This document shows positions 21,585-21,715 of a stretch of DNA of 21,715 nucleotides, piece after piece; within the stretch, counting starts at the first letter, position 1; each line of letters starts with the position of its first letter. The DNA lies in the NCBI GenBank assembly GCA_034117945.1, contig JAXEOR010000136.1, positions 1 to 21,715 on the forward strand. The letters are read 5' to 3'. A program made the translations under genes and the position numbers. Source of the DNA: SIG438 sp034117945. GTDB lineage: Bacteria; Bacillota; Clostridia; HGM11514. The notes under the pieces were generated by a model. It did not search any database. It had not been told where the DNA came from and saw nothing but the letters and a program-made list of their open reading frames with translations.

Positions 21585-21715
21585 ACGAGTAGTTATTATC
21601 GGTGCGGGTGGTCACGGTAAGGTAATTGCAGAGATAATAAAAGCAAATAATGATAATGTGCTTGGTTTTCTTGATGATAATAATGATAATGCTTTAGGTA
21701 AGATTGAAGATTATA
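21577..21715 (+). CDS. PglD/NeuD/EpsM-type acyltransferase, N-terminal part (cut by window end)
   Basis: 46 complete codons are visible before the window ends. The N-terminus MDKRVVIIGAGGHGKVIAEI is the nucleotide-sugar-binding Rossmann-like start typical of PglD, NeuD and EpsM acetyltransferases, and VLGFLDDNND continues it. These enzymes acetylate the amino group made by the preceding type of aminotransferase, and have a left-handed beta-helix C-terminus, which is outside the window. AACAGGAGT lies about 8 nt before the ATG, and the gene overlaps the sugar transferase by 8 nt. With its two upstream neighbours it forms an EpsN-EpsL-EpsM (PglE-PglC-PglD) set. Confidence 0.85.
   Translation, partial: MDKRVVIIGAGGHGKVIAEIIKANNDNVLGFLDDNNDNALGKIEDY

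Noticed and set aside
1..21715. CRISPR array, prophage, insertion sequence or toxin-antitoxin system
   Set aside because: No spaced direct-repeat array, transposase, integrase, phage structural gene or toxin-antitoxin pair was found on either strand.

Overview
The window reads as chromosomal DNA of a strictly anaerobic, fermentative Clostridia-type Firmicute. An Oscillospirales-like organism is my guess, not a demonstrated placement. The evidence is the pair of oxoacid:ferredoxin oxidoreductases (a single-chain pyruvate enzyme and a four-subunit branched-chain-type enzyme), a fermentative D-lactate dehydrogenase, an SLH-domain exported protein, a DUF6472-like mini-protein, strong AGGAGG-type ribosome binding sites, and many consensus sigma-A promoters with 17-nt spacers. 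TGA is an ordinary stop codon here (it ends the first gene). I found no rRNA, tRNA, CRISPR array, insertion sequence or prophage gene.

Layout. 1-306 is the 3' end of hslO (Hsp33). 393-2096 (-) is an FAD-dependent oxidoreductase with a palindromic operator candidate upstream. 2331-3180 holds a small exported triple-SLH protein and a Cys-rich mini-protein. 3449-6961 is nifJ (pyruvate:ferredoxin oxidoreductase), with a perfect promoter and a 5' hairpin in its leader. 7231-8259 (-) is ldhA with a Cys-rich tail and interlocked inverted repeats in its leader. 8540-14153 runs thrC, a metallophosphoesterase, trigger factor, clpP and clpX, all on the + strand and tightly packed. 14301-14927 is a DUF47/PhoU-like protein. 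15109-15864 is an unrecognised six-helix membrane protein behind a leader RNA that looks like an attenuator. 16062-19311 is a compact operon: a P-loop ATPase followed by the delta (ferredoxin), alpha, beta and gamma subunits of a 2-oxoacid:ferredoxin oxidoreductase. 19715 to the window end is the start of a surface polysaccharide or glycan operon: a DegT-family aminotransferase interrupted by an in-frame TGA, an initiating sugar phosphotransferase, and the start of a PglD/NeuD/EpsM-type acyltransferase.

How the parts fit. NifJ, the VOR-type complex and LdhA are the pyruvate and 2-oxoacid node of a fermenter: ferredoxin-linked oxidative decarboxylation against lactate formation. Tig-ClpP-ClpX is the conserved folding and proteolysis block. 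The last three genes match the EpsN/EpsL/EpsM (PglE/PglC/PglD) set that makes a diacetamido-trideoxyhexose and attaches it to the lipid carrier. The most unusual signals are non-coding or small: the attenuator-like leader at about 14980-15081, the interlocked repeats ahead of ldhA, the TGA inside the aminotransferase, the repeat-built histone-H1-like tail on trigger factor, and several palindromes next to promoters. I saw no clear new defence or mobile system.
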